From positions 1-64,000 of the forward strand of contig JAWKTM010000018.1 of the NCBI GenBank assembly GCA_041399085.1: 64,000 nucleotides of DNA, read 5' to 3'. This stretch comes from JAWKTM01 sp041399085 (GTDB lineage: Bacteria; Planctomycetota; Planctomycetia; Pirellulales; Pirellulaceae). Shown here one piece after another: positions 18,392 to 26,049 of the stretch (the first letter of the stretch is position 1; each line of letters starts with the position of its first letter). The notes below the pieces were generated by a model, which saw only the letters and a list, made by a program, of their open reading frames with translations, was not told where the DNA came from and ran no database searches. A program made the translations under genes and the position numbers.

Positions 18392-19294
18392 CGGGCGCTT
18401 GGTGGCGGCTACTACACGATTCATCCCGCCGTGCCTTGGTTCTTTCGTTCACTGTTCCAGCAGCACTTTCCCGCTCAGGAAACGGGCGTCGAACCATCGT
18501 CGATGGCGGAAGATAAATCGATCAGTCCGGCGTTGCGAGCGACCCGTGCGTTTGCGGAAGCGATGGGCGTTGTTGGGGAATTTCTACCACGATCAGTATG
18601 TTGATGGAAATCGGACGGTCATTGGCGCTTTGGCGGCTGAGGAGCCGAATCTACACGCCCGACGTTTGGCTCGATCGCAACCATCGGTTCGGAGCGAACA
18701 TGCACGATGCAGGGGCTTAAGGAACTGTATCAGCACACGGGTCGACGTATGGAGTGGCGGGCGCTTGGTAGAGGAAATCATGCCGGACTTCGTGGACGCT
18801 TACGACTGACGACCGTTACTGGACGGGAAGAATACTCGGGGCGTGGTCATTCAATATCGCACTTAGCGCAGAAAAGCCGCGACTGGTCGTTCGCCGAGCG
18901 GCTGCAAAACTTGTGTGTCGAGTGGGATCGAAGGAGCGCGTCGTGGTTCTCAACTTGCCAGCCGAAGCGGATGTGGCGGCAATTGTGGAACGGCTGAGCG
19001 TCGTTCTCCCAACACTTGACGATAAAGCGCTCGAAATATCATCCGTAGCCTAGCAACCAGTTTGCATGAACTCGGCCAATTCAGCGCGAGTGCACAACCG
19101 AGTTGCGGCAAGCTACCAAGACGCGCTGGCACTGGCCGAAGCGATCGGCGACCGGCCGGGAGCGGCCATGAGTGCATTTAATCTGGGACATGCTTTTGAG
19201 AATATTCCTGATATCCGCGATCTGGATCGGGCGGAACAGCCTATCGCGATAGCTTGGCCCGTCGTCCCGAGCAGGATCGACTGGGTCGCGCCCG
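18392..19294 (+). pseudogene. Frame-broken continuation of the CHAT-STAND-TPR gene
   Basis: Stretches of recognisable protein continue across all three frames without a single open frame. Examples are GYYTIHPAVPWFFRSL (about 18412), SISPALRATRAFAEAMG (about 18513), GNFYHDQYVDGNRTVIGAL (about 18580), LYQHTGRRMEWRAL (about 18725) and QNLCVEWDRRSAS (about 18900). At least eight single-base events are needed to join them. The content (winged-helix-like, then helical repeats) is what is expected after a STAND ATPase, so this is one gene damaged by real mutations or by assembly indels. Confidence 0.65.
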
Positions 19295-19768
19295 ATGCCT
19301 GGGTCAGTTGGGCTGCGTCGCGTGGCAACGGTTTCTCGAATGCCGCGACGCGCGGGCAAGGACGCGGCGGAAACCGTGCGTCATCTGCAAGCTTCCGAAC
19401 GGGCGTACTTGGAGACAATCCAATTGCTTCCCGCCACCGCCGTGAATGACTTGGCGGTCTCTCATCATCAGCTCGGCGCGATCTACGGCGAAGCTGGCCA
19501 GATCGAGCCAGCGATGCAGCACTATGGCCAAGCGATCCAGTTCCACGAAGCAGCGGGCAATTCATTCGGTGCGGCAGGATCCCGATTCAGCGCCGCTCGT
19601 CGGCTCGCGATTTCAGGTCGGTTCCCGGATGCCCGTGAATATGCCCTGGCCGCGCTTCGCGATTACGAAAAGTTCGGTGCCGGTGCCGCGAATGAGGTTG
19701 CTAGGACGGAACAGATCCTCGCGCTAATCGACAAGGCATCCAGGAGCAAGGGTCATGACGGGCTCTGA
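19295..19768 (+). CDS. TPR C-terminal fragment of the CHAT-STAND gene
   Basis: An open stretch of about 157 residues with two clear TPR-type units (VSHHQLGAIYGEAGQIEPAM and SRFSAARRLAISGRFPDARE), ending at TGA 19766-19768. The sequence just upstream in another frame (about 19090-19260) holds further TPR helices (SYQDALALAEAIGDRPGAAM), so this is best read as the 3' end of the gene that starts at 15992. It has no convincing start codon of its own. The array begins 96 bp downstream. Confidence 0.6.
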   Translation: MPGSVGLRRVATVSRMPRRAGKDAAETVRHLQASERAYLETIQLLPATAVNDLAVSHHQLGAIYGEAGQIEPAMQHYGQAIQFHEAAGNSFGAAGSRFSAARRLAISGRFPDAREYALAALRDYEKFGAGAANEVARTEQILALIDKASRSKGHDGL

Positions 19769-19864
19769 GCTTCTTAGCGAACGCTCCGCGAGGTGTTTGG
19801 GCGGCGCGAGTGCGTGGCGGGGCGTCTTGCGCCGACAGATTGGCACGGCGCACCGCTCGGCTCG

Positions 19865-20126
19865 CGTTCGTACCGGAAAATTATCGTTCGTACCGCCAGA
19901 TTCTCGTCCGTACCGGAAAGTTTTCGTCCGTACCGGGATTTTGAGGCTCGTAACGGACAGGTTGTCATTCGTACCGGAAATTTTTCGTTCGTACCGAGAA
20001 TCTCGGGCTCGTAACGGACAGATTGTCGTTCGTACCGCGTTTTTTTCGTTCGTACCGGTCGGGCTCTCGTTCGTACCGGGAATTTTTCGTCCGTACCGCA
20101 GTTTTCGCGTCCGTACCAGGTTTTTT
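19865..20126 (+). repeat. Array 1: 13 tandem units of ~20 bp
   Basis: Thirteen head-to-tail units of 19-22 bp (mostly 20) each begin with a core CGTYCGTACCG, or CTCGTAACGGA in units 5 and 8. A more variable, often T-rich 8-9 bases follows. Unit starts are 19865, 19885, 19905, 19925, 19947, 19966, 19986, 20008, 20027, 20047, 20068, 20088 and 20108. Units 4+5 and 7+8 make two similar 41-bp doublets, so there is a higher-order structure. It is not a CRISPR: units are too short and there are no separate spacers. It sits between the end of the CHAT-STAND gene and the start of the two-module gene at 20248. Confidence 0.85.
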
Positions 20127-20247
20127 GACAAGTCGTCGTGGTTTGAACGCTTCGCTGGCGGGATTGGCCCGCTCGACGGCGGTTGGCCCGACGACGGCCG
20201 GTTCGCCCCGGTTCCTCTTCCCTTCCCGATGTTTTGGAGACCGAACG

Positions 20248-20889
20248 ATGGATAACAAGGAGATCACGGAAGCCGTTTCTCGCCGCCGGTTGGCTTTGGG
20301 GAATGCCCAGGCGGACCCGGAGGTGCTCGCGGCGTTTGCTCCGTATGGATACGACGCGGCCAAGCTGGTGGCGGGCTTGGAAATGATCGACCAGTTGGAG
20401 ACGCTCAGCCACGCTCAAGCCACCGAGTACGGCGAGCAGATCGGAGCGACGCAGGCGTTGACCGCGACGCTGGCCGGGATTCAGAAGAAGTACAGCAACG
20501 CCGTGGCGATCGCGCGTGTCGAGCTGGCTGACGATGCGGCGGCGATCACCACGCTGCGGCTGTCGGGCCGCCGCGAGCGTTCGCTGGCCCGGTGGCTGAA
20601 TCAGGCCACGGCGTTTTACAAAGGGCTGCTGGCTCATCCGGCGTGGCTGAACGCGCTGGGCGGATACGACGAAGCCCGCGTGCAGGCCGAACTGGCTCAG
20701 GTCGAGCAGGTCGCAGAGCTGGATCGCCAACAAGAGAAGGAAACGGGAGAAGCCCACGCGGCGACCAAGGCCCGCGACGCTCAGTTCGACGCCTGCCACG
20801 ATTGGTGGACGCGCTATGTGGCCTACGCCAACGTCGCCTTGGAAGACCAGCCGGACAAGTTGAAGCTGGTGACGCAGGGCGAGATTTAA
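20248..20889 (+). CDS. Array-adjacent helical protein with two ~70-residue modules
   Basis: The 213-residue protein starts at an ATG with GGAGA 7 bases upstream (20236-20240). It is almost wholly helical, with no membrane segment or catalytic motif. Two stretches look like copies of one module. The first, about residues 34-105, starts YGYDAAKLVAGLEMIDQL; the second, about 138-208, starts GGYDEARVQAELAQVEQV. Each has a GYD turn, a long helix pair and a Lys/Arg-Tyr helix (KKYSNAVAI; TRYVAYANVAL). The protein at 39221-40165 seems to carry the same kind of module. The start is 121 bp after array 1, and the next gene follows after 43 bp. I do not know its function. Confidence 0.7.
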   Translation: MDNKEITEAVSRRRLALGNAQADPEVLAAFAPYGYDAAKLVAGLEMIDQLETLSHAQATEYGEQIGATQALTATLAGIQKKYSNAVAIARVELADDAAAITTLRLSGRRERSLARWLNQATAFYKGLLAHPAWLNALGGYDEARVQAELAQVEQVAELDRQQEKETGEAHAATKARDAQFDACHDWWTRYVAYANVALEDQPDKLKLVTQGEI

Positions 20890-20932
20890 TCCGAGGCAGT
20901 GGACCTGCGATCTTTTTTCAAGGCTCGACGAG

Positions 20933-21416
20933 ATGCAACGAGACGAGTTTGAACAATGGCTATCGGCTCATCCCGAAGTGGCTGGGCCGATCCAGGCGGC
21001 GGGCGGCGGCGCGGCAGTTCGATTTGCCGACCAGCGCGGCGACGATCGTGCTGATGTATCCCGTGGTGAAGTATCTGTTGACTCATATCGGCTTGCCGTG
21101 GCTGCACGAGCTTGGCCGGTACAACGAACTGCAGCGAACGCGGGTGCACCGGTGGATCGACGAAGCTTATCGCGACGAGGGCTTCGATCCCGATCAAGCG
21201 GAGGCGGCCAGCGATCGTTTGATTGCCGAACTGGAATCCACGACCAACGGTCAAGCCCGCGAATCGTGGGAGCGGCTGTTGGCGTTGTTGAAGGCGGGCG
21301 GCGACGCGAGCTGCCAGGCGATCGTTTCCAAGTGCTCGCGCTGGCGAAGGTCTCCTGACCTCGCCGAAACCGCTGACCGTAGGTCTCCTCGCGCGTTGGG
21401 AGACCTGCGGTCATGA
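20933..21416 (+). CDS. Small protein with hydrophobic segment (frameshift; 3' end in an R1 repeat)
   Basis: The ATG at 20933 starts MQRDEFEQWLSAHPEVAGP. An indel in the GC run at about 20997-21010 shifts the frame, after which ARQFDLPTSAATIVLMYPVV continues in a second frame to the TGA at 21414-21416. Joined, it is about 160 residues with one hydrophobic stretch (ATIVLMYPVVKYLLTHIGL) and a helical, charged C-terminal half. The last ~25 residues (WRRSPDLAETADRRSPRALG) are encoded by the R1 repeat, so the original C-terminus seems to have been replaced by the repeat. Its position 43 bp after the two-module gene suggests co-transcription. No family is recognised. Confidence 0.55.
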
Positions 21417-21716
21417 ATGTGCGGGGTCGGGAGACCCGCACAAGCGCGGGTGCGGAGTCGGGAGATGCGCGCTCGGCGAAGGTCTCCCGACCTCGCCGAA
21501 ACCGCTGACCGTAGGTCTCCTCGCAGCGCTGGGAGACCTGCGGTCAAGAATGTGCGGGGTGCGGACCCGCGACGCCGCGGTGCGGGGTCAGGAGACCCGT
21601 GCACCGCGGGGTCAGGAGACGCGCGCTGGCGAAGGTCTCCCGACCTCGCCGAAACTGCTGACCGTGGTCTCCTCGCAGCGCTGGGAGACCTGCGGTCAAG
21701 AATGTGCGGGGCGAGA
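21338..21716 (+). repeat. R1 palindromic repeat, three tandem copies
   Basis: Copies at about 21338-21441, 21467-21571 and 21621-21716 share AGGTCTCCYGACCTCGCCGA, then GACCGTAGGTCTCC, a short loop and GGGAGACCTGCGGTC. These form a stem of about 14 bp with one mismatch. A trailing GTGCGGGGTCGGGAGACCC pairs imperfectly with the leading arm. All three have the same orientation, opposite to the copy at 14866. The interval 21417-21960 contains only these repeats, R2 copy 2 and ~170 bp of non-coding leader to the aldolase gene. Confidence 0.8.
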
Positions 21717-21759
21717 CTACGCCGCGACGCAACGTGGCGGGTGAATACGGCGCGATTCA

Positions 21760-21793
21760 GCCACGCCCATCGAAGACTCTGGGCGTGCCACCT
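21760..21793 (+). repeat. R2 palindromic repeat, copy 2
   Basis: AGCCACGCCCATCGAAGACT followed by CTGGGCGTGCCACC is the reverse complement of the element at 14823-14855. It lies 44 bp after the last R1 copy, so the R1-R2 order here mirrors the R2-R1 order at 14.8 kb. Confidence 0.75.
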
Positions 21794-21960
21794 GACCGCG
21801 AGCTGAAGGCCGGTGTTTTGGGGTAGGACTTGCCGGATGGCTTGGTTTCCGCGACGCTCGTGCTGCCGGTTTGCTGGGCGGGGCTGCTGGTCTGCCCGGC
21901 GGGGGCCGAGCGGCGATTGGGTTTCGACGGGTGACGCTAACGAATTGAGGATCTGAGTCC

Positions 21961-22910
21961 ATGACATCGAATACCGACGCTCCGATTTTTAGCGGCATGC
22001 CTGCGTTGATGACGCCTTGTTCGCTGCAGGGGGAACCGAGTTTTGACGCGTTGGTCGCGACGGCTCGGTCGCTGGTCGCCGATGGCATGCGGGCGGTCGT
22101 CTATTGCGGTTCGATGGGAGATTGGCCGTTGTTGACCGACGAACAGCGGATGGAAGGCGTGCGGCGGTTGGTCGAGGCGGGCGTGCCGGTGGTGGTTGGC
22201 ACGGGGGCTCAGAATCCTCAGCGAGCCGCGGCGATTGCGGGTCATGCCCGGGAGGTCGGCGCGGCGGGGTTGATGCTGATTCCGCGGGTGTTGTCACGCG
22301 GCACTTCCCCGGCGGCTCAGCGGGCTCATTTCGCCGGCATCCTGAAAGCTGGCGGTCATCTACCGGCCGTGATTTATAACAGTCCTTACTATGGGTTTGA
22401 GACCAAGGCCGAGTTGTTCTTTGATTTGAGGCGGGACTATCCGAGCTTAGTGGGATTCAAAGAGTTTGGCGCGCGGAGGCTCTCACCTATGCGGCCGAGC
22501 ATATTACGAGTGGCGACCCCAATTTGTCATTGATGGTGGGCGTGGATACGCAAGTCTTTCATGGGTTTGTGAATTGCGGCGCGGTTGGGGCGATCACGGG
22601 TGTGGGGAACGCGTTGCCGAAGCCGGTGTTGCGGCTGATCGAACTGTGCCAGCGGGCCGCGGCGGGCGATCCCGTGGCTCGGCCGTTGGCTCGGGAATTG
22701 GATAGTGCGATGGCGGTGTTATCCAAGTTCGACGAAGGGCCCGACTTGGTGCTCTACTATAAATGTCTCATGGTGTTAGAAGGTCATACTGAGTATGAAC
22801 ACCATCTCAATGCGACCGACGCGCTGAGTCCCAGTCAGCGGGCTTTCATTACGGACCAGTGGAAGACGTTTAAGAAGTGGTGGAGCGAGTGGCCGGGGCG
22901 CGCGGACTGA
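21961..22910 (+). CDS. Dihydrodipicolinate synthase/N-acetylneuraminate lyase-family aldolase (one frameshift)
   Basis: The ATG at 21961 opens a TIM-barrel protein with VVYCGSMGDWPLLTDEQR (substrate-carboxylate loop), AVIYNSPYYGF (the family Tyr motif) and LVGFKEFG, whose Lys should form the Schiff base. Just after that Lys the frame breaks near 22470-22476. In the next frame EALTYAAEHITSGDPNLSLM continues without loss to the TGA at 22908-22910, giving ~315 residues, normal for the family. One indel explains the break. Members cleave or condense pyruvate-type substrates; the substrate here is unknown. Placement before a Gfo/Idh enzyme and an aminotransferase suggests sugar-acid or amino-acid catabolism. 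Confidence 0.8.
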
Positions 22911-23019
22911 TCGCCGACGCTTTGGACGAGGCGGCAGCGCGGGCGTTCGCGTCGCGGGGCTCGCTGGGACGACGTGCTGCCGAGTTGCAACGCGGTCGGT
23001 CGCTTCGTATCCTCTGGGC

Positions 23020-24309
23020 ATGAATACCACTCAGCAAAACAACGGGCGTCCCTGCCTGCGAGCCGGCATGGTGGGGATGGGGATGATCTTCGACGAAACG
23101 TATCGGCCGTTCTTCGAGGCGGCTCATGCGGACGGCTTGTACGACCGCCGATTCGGCGTGATCGATATTCAACTGGCGGCCGTGGCCAGCCGCACCGGTT
23201 CGCGGGCGGATGCTTATCGCCAAGCGGCCGGCGACCGGATTCATGCATTCGACAGCTTCGTCGAGCCGGGGTCGATGACGCGGCTGTTGGAGGCGAATGT
23301 CGACTTTGTTTGCGTCGCCACGCCGGACGATCGGCACTTCGAGGCGGCGCGGGCGGCTTTATCCGCCGGCAAGCACGTGATTATCGAAAAGCCGTCGGTG
23401 TTGTCGCTGGCGGAGCTGGACGAGTTGGATCGGTTGGCTCGCGAGCGCGGCGTGCTGGCGAAGGTCGTCTATCACAAGCTGTTGGATCCGGATCACAAGC
23501 GGCTGCGGACGCTGGTGGCCGACGGGTTGTTGCAGCACGTGAACAACGGCTACTGCACGCTGTTGGAGCCGAAGCAGATTTCGGGCAGCCAGTTTGCCGA
23601 ATGGATCACGGGCCGCAATCCGGGAACTTATGTGGCCGTGCATTACATCAAACTGATCGACTATACGTTCGGCGGGCGATTGAAGAGCGTCGGCTGCACG
23701 GGCCAGCGGGGCTTGGTCGGACCGGCGGACGGGCCGACTTGGGACAGCACCCAATTGCGGTTGATCTACGAGTACAGCGACGGGCGCGAGGCGGCTTTCG
23801 ATATTCATACGAGTTGGGTGACGCCCGACAACTTCCCCGGCTACGTCGAGCAGGAAGTTCAGTTTCGTTTTGACAACGGCGTGTGGAACGGGCATTCCCG
23901 CAAGCGAGGCGTCGAGCTGACGATCGAAGGCCGGACGCCAATCGAAATGAAGACCACGATCAACAACCATTACAACGGTTCGTTTCTGGAGCCTTGGGGC
24001 GAGCGATCGCAGCGCGGCTATGGCATCGAGGTGCTGGAGCGGTTCGCTCGCGAAGTGGCCTATGTCGAATTGGGCGGCGGCGCGGACGAACGGGCGACGC
24101 GATTGCAGGCGATGCGTTCGCTGGCTTACAACGACGTATCCACGGATCGCCAAACGGTGGCTGCCGTACAGGCAATGGAGGCGATTCTGGAGCGTCATGT
24201 GGCCGGATCGCCGAACTGCGTGGTCAACGTGAACGACGCGAACGGGGGCTTGGTCCTGTACGAGCCAGGTTCGTCGCGACCGGAGATTCTGTACGATGGC
24301 CGCGTGTGA
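23020..24309 (+). CDS. Gfo/Idh/MocA-family oxidoreductase
   Basis: The 429-residue protein opens with a Rossmann fold (AGMVGMGMIF). It has VDFVCVATPDDRHFEAARAA, then GKHVIIEKPSVLSLAE, where EKP is the family's catalytic-site motif. A C-terminal mixed-sheet domain follows (VHYIKLIDYTFGG, then TSWVTPDNFPGY). No signal peptide is present, so it is cytoplasmic, unlike the Tat-exported relative at 37300. These enzymes oxidise or reduce sugars and polyols with NAD(P). Its neighbours are the aldolase, 109 bp upstream, and the aminotransferase, 53 bp downstream, on the same strand, so the three are likely one pathway. Confidence 0.87.
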   Translation: MNTTQQNNGRPCLRAGMVGMGMIFDETYRPFFEAAHADGLYDRRFGVIDIQLAAVASRTGSRADAYRQAAGDRIHAFDSFVEPGSMTRLLEANVDFVCVATPDDRHFEAARAALSAGKHVIIEKPSVLSLAELDELDRLARERGVLAKVVYHKLLDPDHKRLRTLVADGLLQHVNNGYCTLLEPKQISGSQFAEWITGRNPGTYVAVHYIKLIDYTFGGRLKSVGCTGQRGLVGPADGPTWDSTQLRLIYEYSDGREAAFDIHTSWVTPDNFPGYVEQEVQFRFDNGVWNGHSRKRGVELTIEGRTPIEMKTTINNHYNGSFLEPWGERSQRGYGIEVLERFAREVAYVELGGGADERATRLQAMRSLAYNDVSTDRQTVAAVQAMEAILERHVAGSPNCVVNVNDANGGLVLYEPGSSRPEILYDGRV

Positions 24310-24362
24310 ATTGAGTTGATTCGAGATTCGTTTTGCCACACCACTCGTCGCGAGAGCCCACG

Positions 24363-25769
24363 ATGAACGCGAACATTCCGAACCCTGCCGCGACTCCAGC
24401 AATCCAGCATCCCGGCGAGTCGACTTCGAACGAAATTCGTCGGCGGTTGCAAGCGGTCGAGCCCAAGGCGCTGCGCACTTTTACGCCGTCGTTGGCGGTG
24501 TTGGCAAAGAGCGCCGGGTCGTATCACTGGACGCCGGAAGGTCGCAAGCTGGCCGATTTCAGTTCCGGCGTGTTGGTGGCGAATCTGGGCCACAATCCAA
24601 CGCGGTGGTGGAATCGAGTCATCCAGTACATGGGGCTCGGCGCGTTGAAGGAAGCGGGCGAGTATGCCGAGGCCGTGACGCTGACGGCGTATAACGCGGT
24701 GACCGAATTGGAGGTTCAAGCTTGCGAGCGGTTGCTGGCCAATTTGAAGGCTCAGCCGGGCGGCGGCCGGATGCAGCAGGTGTTGTGGTCGGCCAGCGGC
24801 AGCGAAGCGATTCAGAAAGCATTGTGGGCGGCGTTGGGACGACGGCCCGGATCGAACATCATTCTGGCGACGCGTCATGGGTTTCATGGAAAGAAGGGAT
24901 TGGCCGGCGCGGTAACGGGCTCGGAGAACGACGCCGAGCGTGACCCGCGAGTGCGGTTCCTTCGATTTCCGCAGGAGGAGTGCCGCGATGTCGAGCGGCG
25001 TCGGCAGCCGCTGGATTTGACTTCGTATGCGAACGAGCTGAAGCAGTTGGCCAATGAGTTCGGTTCGCGGTTGTGTTGCTTGATTACGGAGCCTTACTTG
25101 GGCGGCGGCGGTTCGTTTCATCCACAGCCCGAGTACTTGCAGCTTCTGGAACGCTTCTGTCGCGAACACGATTTGGTGTTCATCTTCGACGAGATTCAAG
25201 CCAACTTTGGCCGCACCGGGCCGATGTACGCGTTCACGCATTACGGCATCGAGCCGGACATCGTCTGCTTGGGCAAGGGGCTGGCCAACGGAGTGCCCGT
25301 GAGCGCGGCCGTGGGGCGAGCCGATTTGTTCGCGCCGATGAAGTACGGCGAGGGCTCGGACACCTGGAGCGCGAACCCGCTGTCCAGCGCCGCCGTGTTG
25401 GCGACATTGGACGAATTCGAGCAGACGGATGTATTGGAACAGGGCCAGCGATTGGCGGCTGTCCTCGAAGCGGGATTAGTGCGACTGAAAGAGACGGGGT
25501 TGATTGCCTTTGTTCGCGGCGAGGGTAGCGTGTGGGGCATCGAGTGTGCTGCCGCGGGTTCGCATACCGAAGCTCAAGTTGCCAATGCGATTGTCGAAGC
25601 GTGCTATTTGGGCGATGAACAAGGCCGCTCGATTCATTTGCTGGGACCGTTGGCCGGCAAAGTGATTCGGATCAGCCCGCCGTTGACGATGGATTTAGAC
25701 GAAGCTCGCGAGTATCTGGACGCGATGTATGAAATCTTGTTGAAGCTTCGCCAGCGACTGGGCAGTTGA
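24363..25769 (+). CDS. Class-III PLP-dependent aminotransferase
   Basis: The 468-residue protein has the class-III pattern. WSASGSEAIQKALWAALGR is the phosphate-binding region, LVFIFDEIQANFGRTG holds the Asp that contacts the pyridoxal nitrogen, and IVCLGKGLANGVPVSAAVG holds the Schiff-base Lys. DTWSANPLSSAAVLATLDE lies after it. Such enzymes transfer amino groups of omega- or alpha-amino acids (ornithine, GABA, glycine-type). The start ATG at 24363 is preferred over an upstream in-frame codon at 24333. Context suggests it works with the aldolase and the dehydrogenase just upstream. The exact substrate cannot be read from the sequence. Confidence 0.87.
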   Translation: MNANIPNPAATPAIQHPGESTSNEIRRRLQAVEPKALRTFTPSLAVLAKSAGSYHWTPEGRKLADFSSGVLVANLGHNPTRWWNRVIQYMGLGALKEAGEYAEAVTLTAYNAVTELEVQACERLLANLKAQPGGGRMQQVLWSASGSEAIQKALWAALGRRPGSNIILATRHGFHGKKGLAGAVTGSENDAERDPRVRFLRFPQEECRDVERRRQPLDLTSYANELKQLANEFGSRLCCLITEPYLGGGGSFHPQPEYLQLLERFCREHDLVFIFDEIQANFGRTGPMYAFTHYGIEPDIVCLGKGLANGVPVSAAVGRADLFAPMKYGEGSDTWSANPLSSAAVLATLDEFEQTDVLEQGQRLAAVLEAGLVRLKETGLIAFVRGEGSVWGIECAAAGSHTEAQVANAIVEACYLGDEQGRSIHLLGPLAGKVIRISPPLTMDLDEAREYLDAMYEILLKLRQRLGS

Positions 25770-26049
25770 GCCGTCGACTTTCGGCGGCTCGCGTGGTCGG
25801 TGGTGGTTCGATGTTCTGCGAGAACGAGTGCCATTTCGCATGATCACCGGGTTGGAAAGGGCCATGGCAAACCTTGCTGAGCTTCCCGAGCGAGCGGTGG
25901 TATGGCTGTCGAAAAACTTTTCAGACTGCCGTCGACAATTTGGCGGTAATCAGGCAAGATGCTCGTTCTGACCGGATTAGAAACCTAGGTACTTGAGTCG
26001 ACTGCCGGCGCGAACAGACCGGCTGATTCTGGGACAGGGAGGGGCATTC

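Noticed and set aside
19865..20126. CRISPR array
   Set aside because: Units are 19-22 bp in total with no separate repeat and spacer; no cas gene is in the window.
19774..20799. 341-residue minus-strand ORF across array 1
   Set aside because: It owes its length to the array's lack of stops and overlaps the supported helical gene.
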